Source: Tretioscincus oriximinensis (lineage: Eukaryota > Chordata > Lepidosauria > Squamata > Gymnophthalmidae). From it: DNA of 64,000 bases. The notes below the pieces were generated by a model. It was not told the origin of the DNA. It saw nothing but the letters and a program-made list of their open reading frames with translations, and searched no databases. Shown here piece after piece: positions 23,130-33,628 of the stretch. The stretch's first letter is position 1; each line of letters begins with the position of its first letter. Made by a program: the position numbers and the translations under genes. The DNA lies in NCBI GenBank assembly GCA_022410635.1, contig JAJVDF010000780.1, positions 150,978-214,977 on the forward strand. The letters run 5' to 3'.

Positions 23130-24323
23130 ACATGCCTGGTCATGGCATGGAAAACACTTTGGTCGCTCTGGTTGTTGACCTGCTCCAAGAGAGGGACAGG
23201 AACAATGTGTCCCTGTTAGTCCTCCTTGACATCACCACTCCAAGGCCACTTCCAGAGAGTGGTGGTGGGAGTCTTGCTCAACACCCTGGGAGCTCACTTG
23301 TGGGGTTCCTCAGGGGTCGCTCCTCTCCCCCATGCTGTTCAACATCTATATAAAGTCACTCGGAAAGGTGATCAGGAGATTTGGAGTGGAGTATCACCAA
23401 TATTTCTCTGTTCCACCTGAACCACGAGATGTGGTTGAAGTGCTTGATAGGTGTCTGAAGGCATTAATAGGCTGGATGGGGGGGGGGGGGCACAAATTTA
23501 AGCTGAATCTAGACAAGATGGAAGTGCAGTTTGTCACTTCATCCCGAGTCCATGAAGTGGGGAGACATCCTGTACTGGACAGGGTTGAATTGCTGCATAA
23601 GGGTGTGAAACCTGGGAATGCTTCTAGATGCTTTGCTGACACTTGAAGATCAGGTGAAGGCAGTGGCCAGAAGTGCCAGTTTCCATCTATTCTGGTCTGC
23701 CAGTTGTGGATGCTTCTGGAAAGGGATGATCTGGCTAGAGCAATCTATGCTCTGGTAACTTCCATTGGGTTATTGTAATGCATTTTATACGGGGCTGCTT
23801 TTGATAACAGTTCAGAAGCTGCAGCTGGTGCAAAATGCAACCGCTAAACTGCTGGCCAGAATGACTATCCAGACACATATCACACCAGTCTTAAAAGAGC
23901 TGCATTGGCTGCCAATTTGCTACCAATCCCAATTCAAGGTATCAGCTCTCACCTATAAAGCCTTACATGAGGGCCCAAATATCTAAAGGAATGCCTTCTT
24001 CCATATCAACCTGCCTGTGTCTTAAGATCTGCATGAGAGGCCCTTCTGACTGTACCACCACCCTCAGTGGCAGAGTGGGTTGGAACCTGGACTAGGGCTT
24101 TCCCGGTGGCAGCCAACAGACTATGGAATAGTCTCCCCCTCGAGGTGCATCAATCACCATTTCTGTACACATTCAGAAAACGCTTGAAGACACATCTCTT
24201 TGGCCTGACCTTTGGCTGAGAAAACTGCTGACCTTCCTTACTTCTAGATGCAGCTGTTTTTGATATAGCTGATTTTATTGTGAACCATCCTGAAACCTTT
24301 GGGTATAGGGTGGTATAGAAATA
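23130..24323 (+). pseudogene. L2 LINE, 5'-truncated, RT to 3' end
   Basis: Broken frames give the L2 order: 'TLVALVVDLLQERDRNN' and 'SLLVLLDITT' (RT core), a decayed 'FLRGRSSP' and 'MLFNIYIKSLGKVIRRFG', 'KFKLNLDKMEVQF', then 'YCNAFYTGLLLITVQKLQLV', 'HITPVLKELHWLPICYQSQF' and 'ALTYKALHEG'. A deletion removes the RT middle before GGGSLAQHPG, and a G12 run sits at about 23480. The tail reads ACCTTTGGGTATAGGGTGG. The best L2 copy in the window, but not functional. Confidence 0.9.
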
Positions 24324-24625
24324 CAGTGGTACCTCGGTTCTCGAACAGAATTCGTTCCGGCAGGACGGTCGAGAACCAAATTGTTCGAGAACTGAAGCAA
24401 GGCGCGACGGGCCGAAAAAACGCACACTGATGACGCAAGCAAGGCGCGCCNGGCCGAAAAAACGCATACTGATGACGCAAGCAAGGCGCGCCTGGCCGAA
24501 AGAATGCCGAAGGAAGTTCGAGTTCCAAATAGGTGTTTGGATTCCAGGACAAAAGTTTCTGGAATCGCCTGGTCGAACACCGATTTGGTCGACATTCAAG
24601 GCGTTCGAGAACCGAGGTACCACTG
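24324..24625. mobile_element. Tc1/mariner-type MITE with perfect 23-bp TIRs
   Basis: The ends CAGTGGTACCTCGGTTCTCG(AAC) at 24324-24346 and its exact reverse complement at 24603-24625 form 23-bp perfect terminal repeats. TA dinucleotides flank both sides, as in Tc1/mariner and Tigger-like elements. The interior has no transposase but holds a 42-bp tandem array. It is inserted into the tail of the preceding L2, whose (AAAT)n tail resumes at about 24630. Confidence 0.9.
24395..24508. repeat. 42-bp tandem repeat, about 2.7 copies
   Basis: Units start at 24395, 24437 and 24479, each beginning AAGCAAGGCGCG and containing GGCCGAAA. Two full units and one partial. They produce the repeated 'ALLASSVCVFSA' in minus-strand frames, which are not real proteins. 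Confidence 0.92.
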
Positions 24626-24652
24626 TATATATAAATAAATAAATCTGTTAAT
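24626..24652 (+). repeat. Resumed L2 tail
   Basis: TATATATAAATAAATAAATC follows the MITE and completes the interrupted L2 tail. Confidence 0.65.
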
Positions 24653-26040
24653 GAACCTTTCATTTGTGCTTTTACAAGTATTTTTTTACTTTTGTCATTC
24701 TGTCAGCTCTTGACATGGAGATTTTACATGCACGTGACACATCTCCTGTCAACAATTTGTTTGTCAAGAGGAAGTCCAATAGATTCTCTTCTCAAATGTT
24801 ATTGGATAGTTTGCTATCAATATCAGAGTCTTTCACCTCTCACCCTCGCAGTTTCGCATCAAAACTACCCACATATCAAAGTCCTCCCACAATAAATTTA
24901 TATGTCTATTTGACAGTGAATTTTCCTGGAAAATCAATAATCTAGATAACTAGCTTTAAGAACCTCAATCTGCTGGGTTTTCTAACAATCTGGTGAGGCA
25001 AATGCAACAGAAATGCAGCTCTGAAGTAGATTATTGACCTTATTTAGGTGCTACACCTATGATAGTTTCAGCTTAAAATCTTCCAGATTTTGCCATCTTA
25101 CCAAACCACTGGACCATGGCCACATTACCTCAAGTGTACCTACAGGCAGAACATCTTCTGGTGTAGTCTTAAAGCATTGACCATTTTTGCATCTCATTCT
25201 CCAAAAAACATGGTCCAAGCTCATAGTGGGTCAGCTTATCCATTTTGGTCAAATTATCTGATTTCTCTCTCATTCTGAAAGCGTACAGATTTTTAACTAA
25301 AATAAACGCTGCAATATTTTACTTAAAGTGACAGTGCCAAATGAAGTGTTCACACTTTTAATTGCCTAATCTGGGAGTGTTTACAGTTCAATAGTTCTGG
25401 AAATAAAGTTAATAATGGAACATTTGTCTCTACATGTCTTCTCTCTTTTTAGACAAATTGTGTTATTGACTAGAAAGGAACATGTGTGGATCCCAACCAG
25501 ATGAGGCAGTGAGTATGGATAAAAATGGAGATGGGTGGGNAAGAAGGGTTTCATCCAAGTACGTTCATCAGATAGGTCCTGCCACATCATGGGGGCCCTG
25601 TGGTGTATGTCATCTCCATTGATGATGTTGTTGTGGAATTTGCANTAATGCAACGGGCTCTAGTCTCTCTTCCCCCTTGCTCCCAACCATGCTTTCTATC
25701 CTGTCCTATTTTCTCTTTCTTTTCTTTTCATTTCCCTTTCCTTCCTTCTTCTTTTCCTCTTCCTTCTTTCCTTTCCCTCCCAGTACTGGTCCCAGTACTG
25801 AACCCTGGGGTATTCCACTTCTCACATCTTTCCCCTCAGATAACTGTCCATTTATTCCTTCTTTCTGTTTTCTACTCCTCTCTTTTTATAGCATGTTATT
25901 CCAGACATTCTCTGGATGTTTTTCAAATAAAATTCAATCATATAAACTGTAAAGCTAGACTGGATCCAGATTGCTCTGTTTTGTAGCAANATTTCTGTTT
26001 ATAGCACTGTAAACACTGTCATTTCTAGCAGTCTGTAGCA
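24653..26040. other. Unassigned with pyrimidine tract
   Basis: A CT-rich stretch at about 25665-25790 gives long frames that look spurious. No gene or element recognised elsewhere. Confidence 0.45.
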
Positions 26041-26165
26041 GCCCATACCTCTCTACGAAAGCTCATGCTGCATACCTTTTTTCTTGATAGTCTCTAAGGT
26101 GATATAAACCCATTTTGCTAGATTTTCTGTACCCAGACTGGCATGGCTATTTCTTTGAAAGCTAC
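26041..26165 (+). repeat. Foldback-family fragment (GAAAGCTCATG type)
   Basis: 'CTCTACGAAAGCTCATGCTG', then CTTGATAGTCTCTAAGGTG and GGCATGGCTATTTCTTTGAA. It shares these blocks with the copies at 26335, 31130 and 57618, but here only one arm is present. Confidence 0.6.
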
Positions 26166-26334
26166 TGCTATTTACAAAAAAGTGGGTTGTTTCCAGAATG
26201 CACCTTTAAGGATATGAGCTGTGTCGCTTTAGTCAGCACAAAACATTTTTACCTTGAGCTTAAGCAGTGTGACTGTTTGGATATGATATTTCTGCTCTAT
26301 GAAAGGAAATCTTGTGATTTACAGTATAATAATT

Positions 26335-26476
26335 ACCTGAAGAAGCANCTGAAGAAGTAGACCTGTCTACAAAAGCTTATGCCACCCACTTTTCTCAAGT
26401 TAGTCTCAAAGTGCTACTAGCTCCTTTGCTGAACTTTCTTCTAGACTAACACGGCTATTTCTCTGAAATTATCACT
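26335..26476 (+). repeat. Foldback-family fragment
   Basis: 'GAAGAAGTAGACCTGTCTAC', then AAAAGCTTATGCCACCCACT, GTCTCAAAGTGCTACTAG and CTAACACGGCTATTTCTCTG. The two GTAGAC blocks form a short palindrome (GTAGACCTGTCTAC). One arm only. Confidence 0.65.
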
Positions 26477-26774
26477 TTTTTGTTCAATATTTCTGCTTTG
26501 TGAAATTGAACGCTGGGATTTTCAGATACATCATAATTTNTTTTTTTTTGCAATTTCAGGCATTAGGAAAGGAGGGATAATAGCAAGTATGAGAATTGGC
26601 AAACCTAGATCTATAATGACAGGATAATAATATATCGTCAAAGTGCCATTAGTGCAAAATTGATGGGTAGAATTGTTTGCTCACAGGAATCCCTTGGCTA
26701 CAGGAACTGGGTTAAGCCATACACTCTGAATTGCAGAATGAAGCTATATGCCCTAATTAAACATTCATAGGCTA
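26477..26774. other. Unassigned
   Basis: A T run at about 26540, otherwise nothing recognised. Confidence 0.45.
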
Positions 26775-27106
26775 TGATCATTGTCCAATCTTGTCCAAAA
26801 TGCAGTTAAAACATGCTGTGAAAATTCTCATCAAAGTTGCTGTGCCTTGCTCCACGTCCTCCTTGATTATGCCCTTTTGTCCATTGCTATCTAGTGGTCC
26901 AACTACTTTCCTGGTAGGATTCTTATTTCTGATGTATTTGAAAAAGTCATTATTTCTTTTAATATTATTTGCAATGTGTTCCTCAAAGATTTTCTTTGCA
27001 TCCCTGGCTACAACCTTGCATTTGGTTTGCCACAGTTTGTGATCCCTTCTGTTCTCCTCAGTAGGATAAGCCTTCCACTTTTTAAATGAGTTTCTCTTCA
27101 TTCTAA

Positions 27107-27180
27107 TCATAGAATCATAGAATCATAGAGTCGGAAGGGATCTCCAGGGTCATCGGGTCCAACCCCCTGCTCGATGACTT
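27107..27180 (-). mobile_element. CR1 type B 3' tail nested in CR1 ORF2
   Basis: Three ATCATAGA repeats, then GAGTCGGAAGGGATCTCCAG and GGGTCCAACCCCCTGC. It splits the coding blocks 'RNIPVWLT' and 'RMKRNSFKKWKAYP' of the host CR1. Extremely 5'-truncated, about 75 bases. Confidence 0.8.
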
Positions 27181-27582
27181 CCCTTACTGCNGAGGTAAGC
27201 CATACGGGTATATTCCTGGACTTGGCAGAACCCTTTCTTCTCTTGGGAATGCATTTTATTTGAGCTTCCAATATTGTTTTTGCAAACAATTTCCACGCTT
27301 TTTGAAGGGACTAGACTTTTCTCACTTTCCCTTTAAATTTTCTTTTTACCATTTTCCTCATTTGGGGAAAATGTCCTTTGTGAAAGTTGAAGGTTTCTGT
27401 GTTAGAACTACTTGACAATTTTCTATCCATGTTCAAGTTGAAAGTTATTGTATTGTGGTCACTGTTTCCTATGGGATCAGATACATCTTGTATCAGGTCC
27501 TATTCATTACTTAGGACTAAACCCAGGATTCCCTTGCCCCTGGTTGGTTCTAAAAAGATCTCTAGGGAGATCACAGGCTACC

Positions 27583-28197
27583 TGGGGGTCTGCTATAAAG
27601 ATAGCAGACGAAAAGCAGAAAGTTTAGAAGTCTGTTGCAAAAATAACCACACAGACAAAAGGCCTCAGGTGGAATCATGGTTTACTTCAGGAAAGGAAAG
27701 GAGAGGAAGTGAACCAAGATTGTTGGTGGCCAGGTCTTTTAAAACCTCCCTTCCAGGAGGAGTTAAGGCAGTCAGCTGGTACAAAACATCCTCCAGACTC
27801 CTTTTGCTTCTGTAAACATCCTGGTCTTGGCCCAGCCCATTCCTTTGTTCTGGGGTCCTTCAGGGTTCATTTCCTGGCTGCAGTCTGCCCACCATGCGGT
27901 CAGCAGAACACAATCCACCATTGAACAACTAATACTTTGCACATTCACAGCCAGAAGGGGAAATGAAGGATTAGCTAACTTACTATTGAAACAAAGGGGC
28001 TGGGCTGGGGTATTACAAAGAGGTGGCAAAAGGTGGTTAGACTGGAAATGCAAAGTAGAAAGCAAACTGCAAAAGTTGAAATTACAGTCTGGAACAGTAA
28101 CGTTTAAGCAATAGTAAATAAACTTCTCAATATTACAAACTATAGAATATTAATAGAGGCTTGCATAAAAATATTTACAGGTATAAAATACAACACA
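27583..28197 (-). mobile_element. Candidate solo LTR inserted in CR1
   Basis: Read on the minus strand it starts TGTGTTGTATTTTATACC and ends AGCAGACCCCCA, so it has TG...CA ends. A TATA-like TTTTAAAAG lies about 160 bases before the end. Flanks are CTACC (27578-27582) and CCACC (28198-28202), a 5-bp duplication with one mismatch. The CR1 frame matches on both sides. No coding remnant inside, and no polyadenylation signal is obvious. Confidence 0.5.
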
Positions 28198-28584
28198 CCA
28201 CCATCCCTTTCCTATCTTTTCTGTATAGTTTGTAACCTGGGATTACTGTATCTCATTGGTTTTCTTCTGTCCACCAGGTTTCAGTTATGCCAATAATATC
28301 GACATTATTGTCAATCACTAGTCGTTCCAACTCCCCTATTTTTGCTCAGAGGCTTCTGGCATTTGTATACAGGCATTTATATGCCCTTCTCCTGTGCAAG
28401 TTATGCCCTATAAATTTGTGAGAAACCACAGTTTGCTCATTACAGCTTTTTACTTGAATACTACATCCAGGTTCTCCTTCCGTTACTATATTATCTGCAT
28501 AATTCTGTTCCTCAGCAATTGCATTTACATTTACACTATCTCAAACCAGATGCTGCCCAGCTTTCCCCAGAAATCAGTTTAAAA

Positions 28585-29654
28585 GCTGCTCTGCAACCTT
28601 TTTAATATTAAGTGCCAGCAGTATGGTTCCATCTTGGTTCAAGCGCAACCCATCCCTTTTGACCAGGTATGGCCTGTCCCAAAATGTCCCTCAGTTCCTG
28701 ACAAATCTAAATCCTTCCTCACGACACCACAGCCTCTTCCATGCATTGAAGCTTCTAATCTATGCCTGTCTAGCTGGTCCTGTGCGTGGAACAGGTAGCA
28801 TTTTAGAAAATGCTACCTTGGAGGTCCTGGATTTCAATCTTCTACCTAGCAACCTAAATTTGGCTTCCAGGACTCCCTGCTTGGCTCTCCCAATGTCGTT
28901 CGTACCAACATGTACCACAACACCTAGCTTCACCCCGGCACTGTCCAACAACCTAGCCTATCTAGATGTAGCGTAATGTCCGCAACCTTAGCACCCGACA
29001 GGCAAGTTACCATGCAGTCATCACACCCATTGCACACCCTCNTCTCTATATGCCTAACAATTGAATCACCCACTACAAGAAGCCCCCCTCCCACCACCCT
29101 GGAGGAATATCCTCAGTGCAAGAGGTTATCAGCACATCTTCTATGGAGAGCCAGTTTGGTGTAGTGGTTGAGTGTTGGACTCATACCTGGTAGTCTCCCG
29201 GTTCGATTCCCCACTCCTCCACAAAAGCCAGCTGGGTGACCTTGGGCCAGTCACAGTTCTTTGAACTCTCTCAGCCCGACCTACTCCACAGGGTGTCTGT
29301 TGTGCAGAAAGCAACAAAAGCTATGTGCGCCGCCCTATGGTTGGCCGCCCTGAGACTTTCAGCTACAGGGCGGGATACAAGTACAAATAAATAAAAAGAA
29401 ATAAATAAGTAAGGGGTCCCCACTGAGNGAAGCTGCCCCTTTTCCTTACTCTGATGTCCTCTCTGCCCGAGAACCCCGTTCCCCAAGGCAGCTGGAGGCC
29501 TGCATTCCCGGGAATGGGATGCTCCTACTGCATCCCTGGAGGTCTCGTTCTGATGCCTATTTCTGTCTCTCTGCTTCTCCAGGTCAGCTACTCCATTTAC
29601 ACATGTAAACTATTCATAGATGAATTCCAGGACAGTGTAGATGTGTATAAAAGG
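28585..29654 (-). pseudogene. CR1 LINE ORF1 remnant with SGNH-esterase domain
   Basis: Minus-strand order: 'EFIYE...VADLEKQRDRNRHQNE' (heptad-like region), a nested SINE (29143-29405), 'GFLVVGDSIVRHIE' (SGNH block with GDS), 'GVVVHVGTNDIGRAKQ' (GTND block), 'EAKFRLLGRRLK', 'VAFSKMLPVPR' and 'RDGLRLNQDGTILLA' before the stop. The last block normally carries the catalytic histidine (DGLHLN in relatives); here it reads arginine. Esterase-type ORF1 is known for the CR1 clade. Several frameshifts and stops make it a fossil. Confidence 0.85.
29143..29405 (+). mobile_element. SINE family 2, full-length reference copy
   Basis: tRNA-like head with an A-box-like TGGTGTAGTGGTTGAGTG and a perfect B box GGTTCGATTCC (about 29200), then GCCAGCTGGGTGACCTTGGG, 'CAGGGTGTCTGTTGTGCAGA' and an L2-like tail CAGGGCGGGATACAAG with (AAAT)n. 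It sits inside the CR1 ORF1 and in antisense to it, so it is younger than the CR1. Confidence 0.92.
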
Positions 29655-29843
29655 GCTGCGCACATAGCTTCAGTTGCTTTTTCCACAGCAGATACCCTGT
29701 GAAGTAGGCAGGGTTGGGAGAGTTCCAAAGAACTATGACTGGCCCAAGGTCACCCAGGCGGCTTCATGGTGTGATGTAGAATGGAACTGGGAGATTACCA
29801 GATAAGAGTCCAGCACACTAACCATTACATCAAACTAGCTCAT
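29655..29843 (-). mobile_element. SINE family 2 copy
   Basis: Reverse orientation: GGGCTGCGCACATAGCTTCA, 'CCCTGTGAAGTAGGCAGGGT', 'ACTGGCCCAAGGTCACCCAG', then the head GGGAGATTACCAGATAAGAG and CACTAACCATTACATCAAAC. It cuts off the 5' end of the CR1. Confidence 0.88.
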
Positions 29844-30759
29844 TATTTAAATTACCTAAATATTTAAAGATGAGTGTCCCTTGGACTTCACACCTACTGT
29901 GATATTTAAATTTGTGCGTGAATAAAGGAGATAATTATAGGATATGCATGGAACATGCATTAACCCCCCATCCAGTCAAAGTTTTAACAACTCAACTCTT
30001 GCTTATATGAATGGATTTCCTTGCAAATAACAAGGAATCTCCCCCCCCCCCCCCTCCAACTTCCTATTGGTTTATTTTATTTTTGGAGAATGTCAGAAGG
30101 TGAAGAACACAATTCAGCAGCTGCAGCTGAAGCCTTGCCAGGTTTCTTCCTTGAAAAGCTGTTAATATGAGTAAGACAAACTTCTTGTATGGAACTCTTT
30201 TATAAACCGGTAAATGTCAGCAGGATTGTCTCATGCTTGTGACAAATGTCTCTTGCTATGCACAGACACCGGAGAACACTAAGAGGAACAGCACTTCTGT
30301 TAAGAACTACTGCCTACTCCATTAAGTACATGCTAATAAGTTGTGTAACATAGCATGCGATGTCGGAAGATAGGAATCTGAAGAGTCAACTTCTAAGAAC
30401 TCCCTATTCGCGTGAACAAAGCAGCAAAACCCTGACAAATACATGTTGTTGACAATGCGGAAGAAAGTATTTTATTTTCCACAGAACTTACGTTATCTGT
30501 TGAAAAGCTTCACAAGGTCAGCTTTTTGAGGATACACTGAAGGTGCAATCAGACTGGTTTCTTTTTTAAAAAGTTTTTTTTCCCCACAGACGTAGACTTG
30601 CAAAGAGTTAAAGAAAATAAATCTACCTCATAATTCCACAGAAATAGCCATGTTATCCTTTGTTCCACTAAGGGGTCTTATAGTACTTTGGGGACTAAGC
30701 TCTGTTGCACCATGTCCTGTTTTATCCTAGAATTTATGCTAAATCTGGAATTACCTTCA
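29844..30759. other. Unassigned
   Basis: A C14 run lies at 30041-30054. At about 30640-30690 'AGAAATAGCCATGTTATCCT' resembles the end of the foldback family in antisense. No gene. Confidence 0.45.
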
Positions 30760-31126
30760 ATATTCTATGCTGTTTCCTGTTTTCCTGTTACATTCCTTCT
30801 ATTCTCATCCCNTGGCCTGCCCTATGAGTCACTGCTATGCTTGTCTTACTACAATCCCCAGCATTTTCTGCAAGCTGATAGCCAGTGAACATTTACACCT
30901 AGCCTCAAAGTCTCATGGGATTTACCATTTTCCTGCAGTGGAAGGCTCCATGAAGGCATTTTAGTGGATTTAACCAGCAGCTCAAAATGAAAGCAGAAAA
31001 CAGGAGCTATCAGAAAAACTGGAACCACAGGGTTTTTTAGCACGTGGATTGCTGAACCTGCATGAACTTGTGAGGTGTATTTACCATCATGGTAAAAATT
31101 CTTTGTGTGGGTGCAGCCTAACGAGG
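30760..31126. repeat. Interspersed repeat of unknown class
   Basis: 'TTACTACAATCCCCAGCATT' at about 30847 matches 'TTATTACAATTCCCAGCATT' at about 52803. 'TTTTTTAGCACGTGGATTGC' at about 31033 matches 'CTTTTTAGCTAATGGATTGC' at about 54506, followed by a shared GTGCAGCCTA or ATGCAGCCTA end. The two blocks may belong to one element type or to two. Confidence 0.5.
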
Positions 31127-31265
31127 AAGGTAGGTGGCATGACCTTTTGTAGAGAAATTTACTTATCTGAAGAAGTAGACTCGTCTACGAAAGGTCATGC
31201 CACCTATGTTCCCATTATTAGTCTCCAAAGTGCTCCAAGGCCCCCTTGCTGGACTTTCATATTTT
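31127..31265. mobile_element. Foldback element, palindromic copy
   Basis: Arms GGTAGGTGGCATGACCTTTT (about 31130) and AAAGGTCATGCCACCTATG (about 31190) are near-perfect reverse complements around 'GAAGAAGTAGACTCGTCTAC'. The right side continues with ATTAGTCTCCAAAGTGCTCC. Confidence 0.7.
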
Positions 31266-31559
31266 CTCACTTCAGTGTTCTCCCCCTCCAAGTGTGGCAA
31301 TGCCTTATTTGGCAAGTGTTCATGTCCTGCGTCACACACCTAGATAACTAAGAAGCACAAGGTAAATTGAAACTGCCTTAAGTTCAGCTATAAAATACTA
31401 AGAAAAGAACCCTGGAGAACTGGCAACATAACTAAAAAAAACTTGAGTCGCCAATATGCAGGCCCAAGACATGATGTTTAACCTCACACCACACAACTGT
31501 AAACATCTAATAGAAAACTCAAGGAACTCCCCACAGGTAACAAGTAAAACAGAGAGAGA

Positions 31560-31609
31560 TAGAATCATAGAATCATAGAGTTGGAAGNGACCTCCAGGGT
31601 CATTGGGAT
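31560..31609 (-). mobile_element. CR1 type B terminal tail
   Basis: AGAATCATAGAATCATAGAG followed by 'GACCTCCAGGGTCATTGGG'. Only about 50 bases survive, then a SINE begins. Confidence 0.8.
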
Positions 31610-31611
31610 AA

Positions 31612-31776
31612 ACACAAGCAAGTTGCTTTCTCCACAACAGACACCCTATGAAGTATGCAGGACTGAGAGAATCTAAGGAACTGTCCCANTGGTCACCCAA
31701 CTGGCTTCAAAAAGGAGTGTGAAATCAAACTGGGACAAAACTAGACTCCAACTCTNTAACCATTACACCCAACTGG
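31612..31776 (-). mobile_element. SINE family 2 copy, diverged
   Basis: 'TTGCTTTCTCCACAACAGAC', then ACACCCTATGAAGTATGCAG and, at the head, 'TAACCATTACACCCAACTGG'. Reverse orientation. Confidence 0.82.
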
Positions 31777-33094
31777 TTTTTGATTGTCGTCACTAGCATT
31801 TGTTTCCATGATGTGATGAACTACATCTCTCCCCCTGTACTTCTACCAAATCCAACTAAAGAAAAGAGGCACCTGTTTAAACCACACAAAAGGAAGCGGC
31901 ATCCATTATCAGGCTTCAAGACAAAGTAAGTGAGGTTTAGCCTCAAATTTGCCTAGGGAAAGCCAGTTCTGGATGTAAGAAACAAAAAGATTCAAGGAAA
32001 AGCACTAGGTTGGAAGTCTAGCACCATAACATTCACTCATGACACAGGGGGGTGGTCATTTGTGGTGTCCCCAGTGCCTGGCTTCATGCTGATCCTTGCA
32101 TACAGTGTTTTGCTTTCAGAGACACTATGGAATAAAAGCCTTACAATAAAGACATAATGGATGATTTTTGAAGCCTCTTAGAACTCCATTCAAGGAAGAA
32201 AGATTTGAGTTCCTTAACTTAAACTTTTCTTATAGCGGCAGCCCATTATCATACATCTCCTATAGGCTATTATTCAAAGCCAGAAGGTGTGTGGAAGTCC
32301 CTAGAAAGAATAGGAGAAAAAATGCACATTTCCAAGGTCTCCATCAGGATAGACATGTGTGTGCCTGGGGCATAAACAATTTAGCCCAAAATAGAAAGCA
32401 ACTCCCTGAACGTATCTGTTTTGGGAAAGCAAACCATCAAGCCTCTATTAATTAAGAAGATGCAGAGTGCCTTAAGGCACCAGATAAGGATGGTCAAAGC
32501 TACGAAACATTTGTCTCTTGTCATTGTATTTTGTCTCAAGATGAACAACAGAGGGTGCAGTTTTCTACATGTAAGGCTCCGTGCCTCCATCTGCCCCCAA
32601 TTCCACTGCTGCCGACTTGCAAAGGTTGCACCCGCATGACAGATTTCTGCCTCCATGGTAGTGCCATCAAGGTGAATCCGCCACATGTGGTCACACATTG
32701 TCAGCAATCCACTCACTCATTTTGTCCAAAATTAATGCAGAGCCCTCCTTAAAACCGCCATCATGGCTTTGCCTGGCATGCTGTAAGGGACTTCACATGC
32801 ATGGTGAGAAGTCAAGCAGGATTCTGTACAGGCTTGGGGGAAATCAACCAATCAGGATAAATCGCTCACAGAGGAAGCTGGGAGCCCTGTGAGAGCAAGG
32901 ACANGTTGTTGAACATTTGTGTGACGGTACTACAGTTCTCTNNGGAATCTTACAGGTAGCAACATGGAATATCACAGGTGCAGATGGGATCTCAAGTGTT
33001 TTAATCCGGAATAACATTAAAATGCAGCTCATACAGCTGCAGCCAAAATGACAATGAGTCAAAATGGGAAGCATTTGGCACTTTCTGCTATTTC
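31777..33094. other. Unassigned
   Basis: Open frames at 32168-32455 (plus) and 32381-32716 (minus) overlap and lack recognisable features. At 32460-32525 'GTGCCTTAAGGCACCAGATA' holds a GTGCCTTAAGGCAC perfect palindrome. Confidence 0.4.
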
Positions 33095-33176
33095 TTGGGT
33101 TGGAACATAATTGTTAGCCCCTCTGAGTCACTCTGGGTGAGAAGGGAAGGTATAAAAATCCAATTATTATTATTGC
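33095..33176 (+). mobile_element. SINE family 1 tail
   Basis: 'TGAGTCACTCTGGGTGAGAA' and GGGAAGGTATAAAAATCC, then (ATT)n. Head and body missing. Confidence 0.6.
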
Positions 33177-33484
33177 AAAGCCAAAACTAAGGCCTTAGTA
33201 TCATGTTGGGAAGGAAATAATGGCGTTAGATAAATGGAACCAAGGAGGGAGGGATGCCGATGTTAGTACTGAAGGGAGGGCATGTGTGTGCTCAGAGGCG
33301 TAGAATTCCAGAGATCCCCCTGGATACTGCAGCTTCTCACTATGCCCTTGACATTGCCAACATCCACACAGATGGAGGTACCTCCAGAGCACTGGCTGTG
33401 AGTACCTCCATTTGCATGGAAGGCAGCATCTTCTTAGGGGAAGCTTTTTCCAGCTGCTTTTTCCTCAGGGTTTCCTTCCACATT

Positions 33485-33616
33485 TACTGTATCACCTTGA
33501 GGAGCTATAGCCACCCNGAAACCTTCAGGTATAGGTCGGGGTAGTAGTAGTAGTAGTAGNAGGAGGAGGGGTAGGGATAGGGGGAGGAGGAGAAGTAAGA
33601 GTATCATTATCATTAT
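33485..33616 (+). repeat. L2-type tail with GTA/GGA microsatellite
   Basis: 'ACCTTCAGGTATAGGTCGGG' is the L2 tail; it runs straight into (GTA)n at 33541-33559 and GGAGG-type repeats. Confidence 0.65.
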
Positions 33617-33628
33617 CACTACTACTAC

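Larger units (their letters stand above)
26775..28490 (-). pseudogene. CR1 LINE ORF2 remnant (endonuclease and linker), interrupted
   Basis: Read on the minus strand from 28490: the endonuclease N-terminus 'KCLYTNARSL', 'DNNVDIIGITETWWTEENQ' and 'GYKLYRKDRKGM' (TETWW is the conserved catalytic-glutamate block), then a candidate LTR (27583-28197), then 'LEPTRGKGILGLVLSNE', 'GNSDHNTITFNL' (SDH block) and 'ILEAQIKCIPKRRKG', then a nested CR1 tail (27107-27180), then the linker 'KYIRNKNPTRKVVGPL'. About 100 residues of the endonuclease middle are missing. The reverse transcriptase itself is not seen to the left of 26775. Confidence 0.85.

Noticed and set aside
24395..24508. CRISPR-like regular repeats
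   Set aside because: Units are directly adjacent with no unique spacers, and the genome is vertebrate.
24150..24663. Three overlapping minus-strand frames of 106-157 codons with repeated 'ALLASSVCVF'
   Set aside because: They read through the 42-bp tandem array of a MITE; repeats without stops, not a protein.
29143..29230. tRNA gene at a good B box
   Set aside because: The tRNA-like head belongs to a dispersed SINE with an L2-like tail and lacks a credible cloverleaf.
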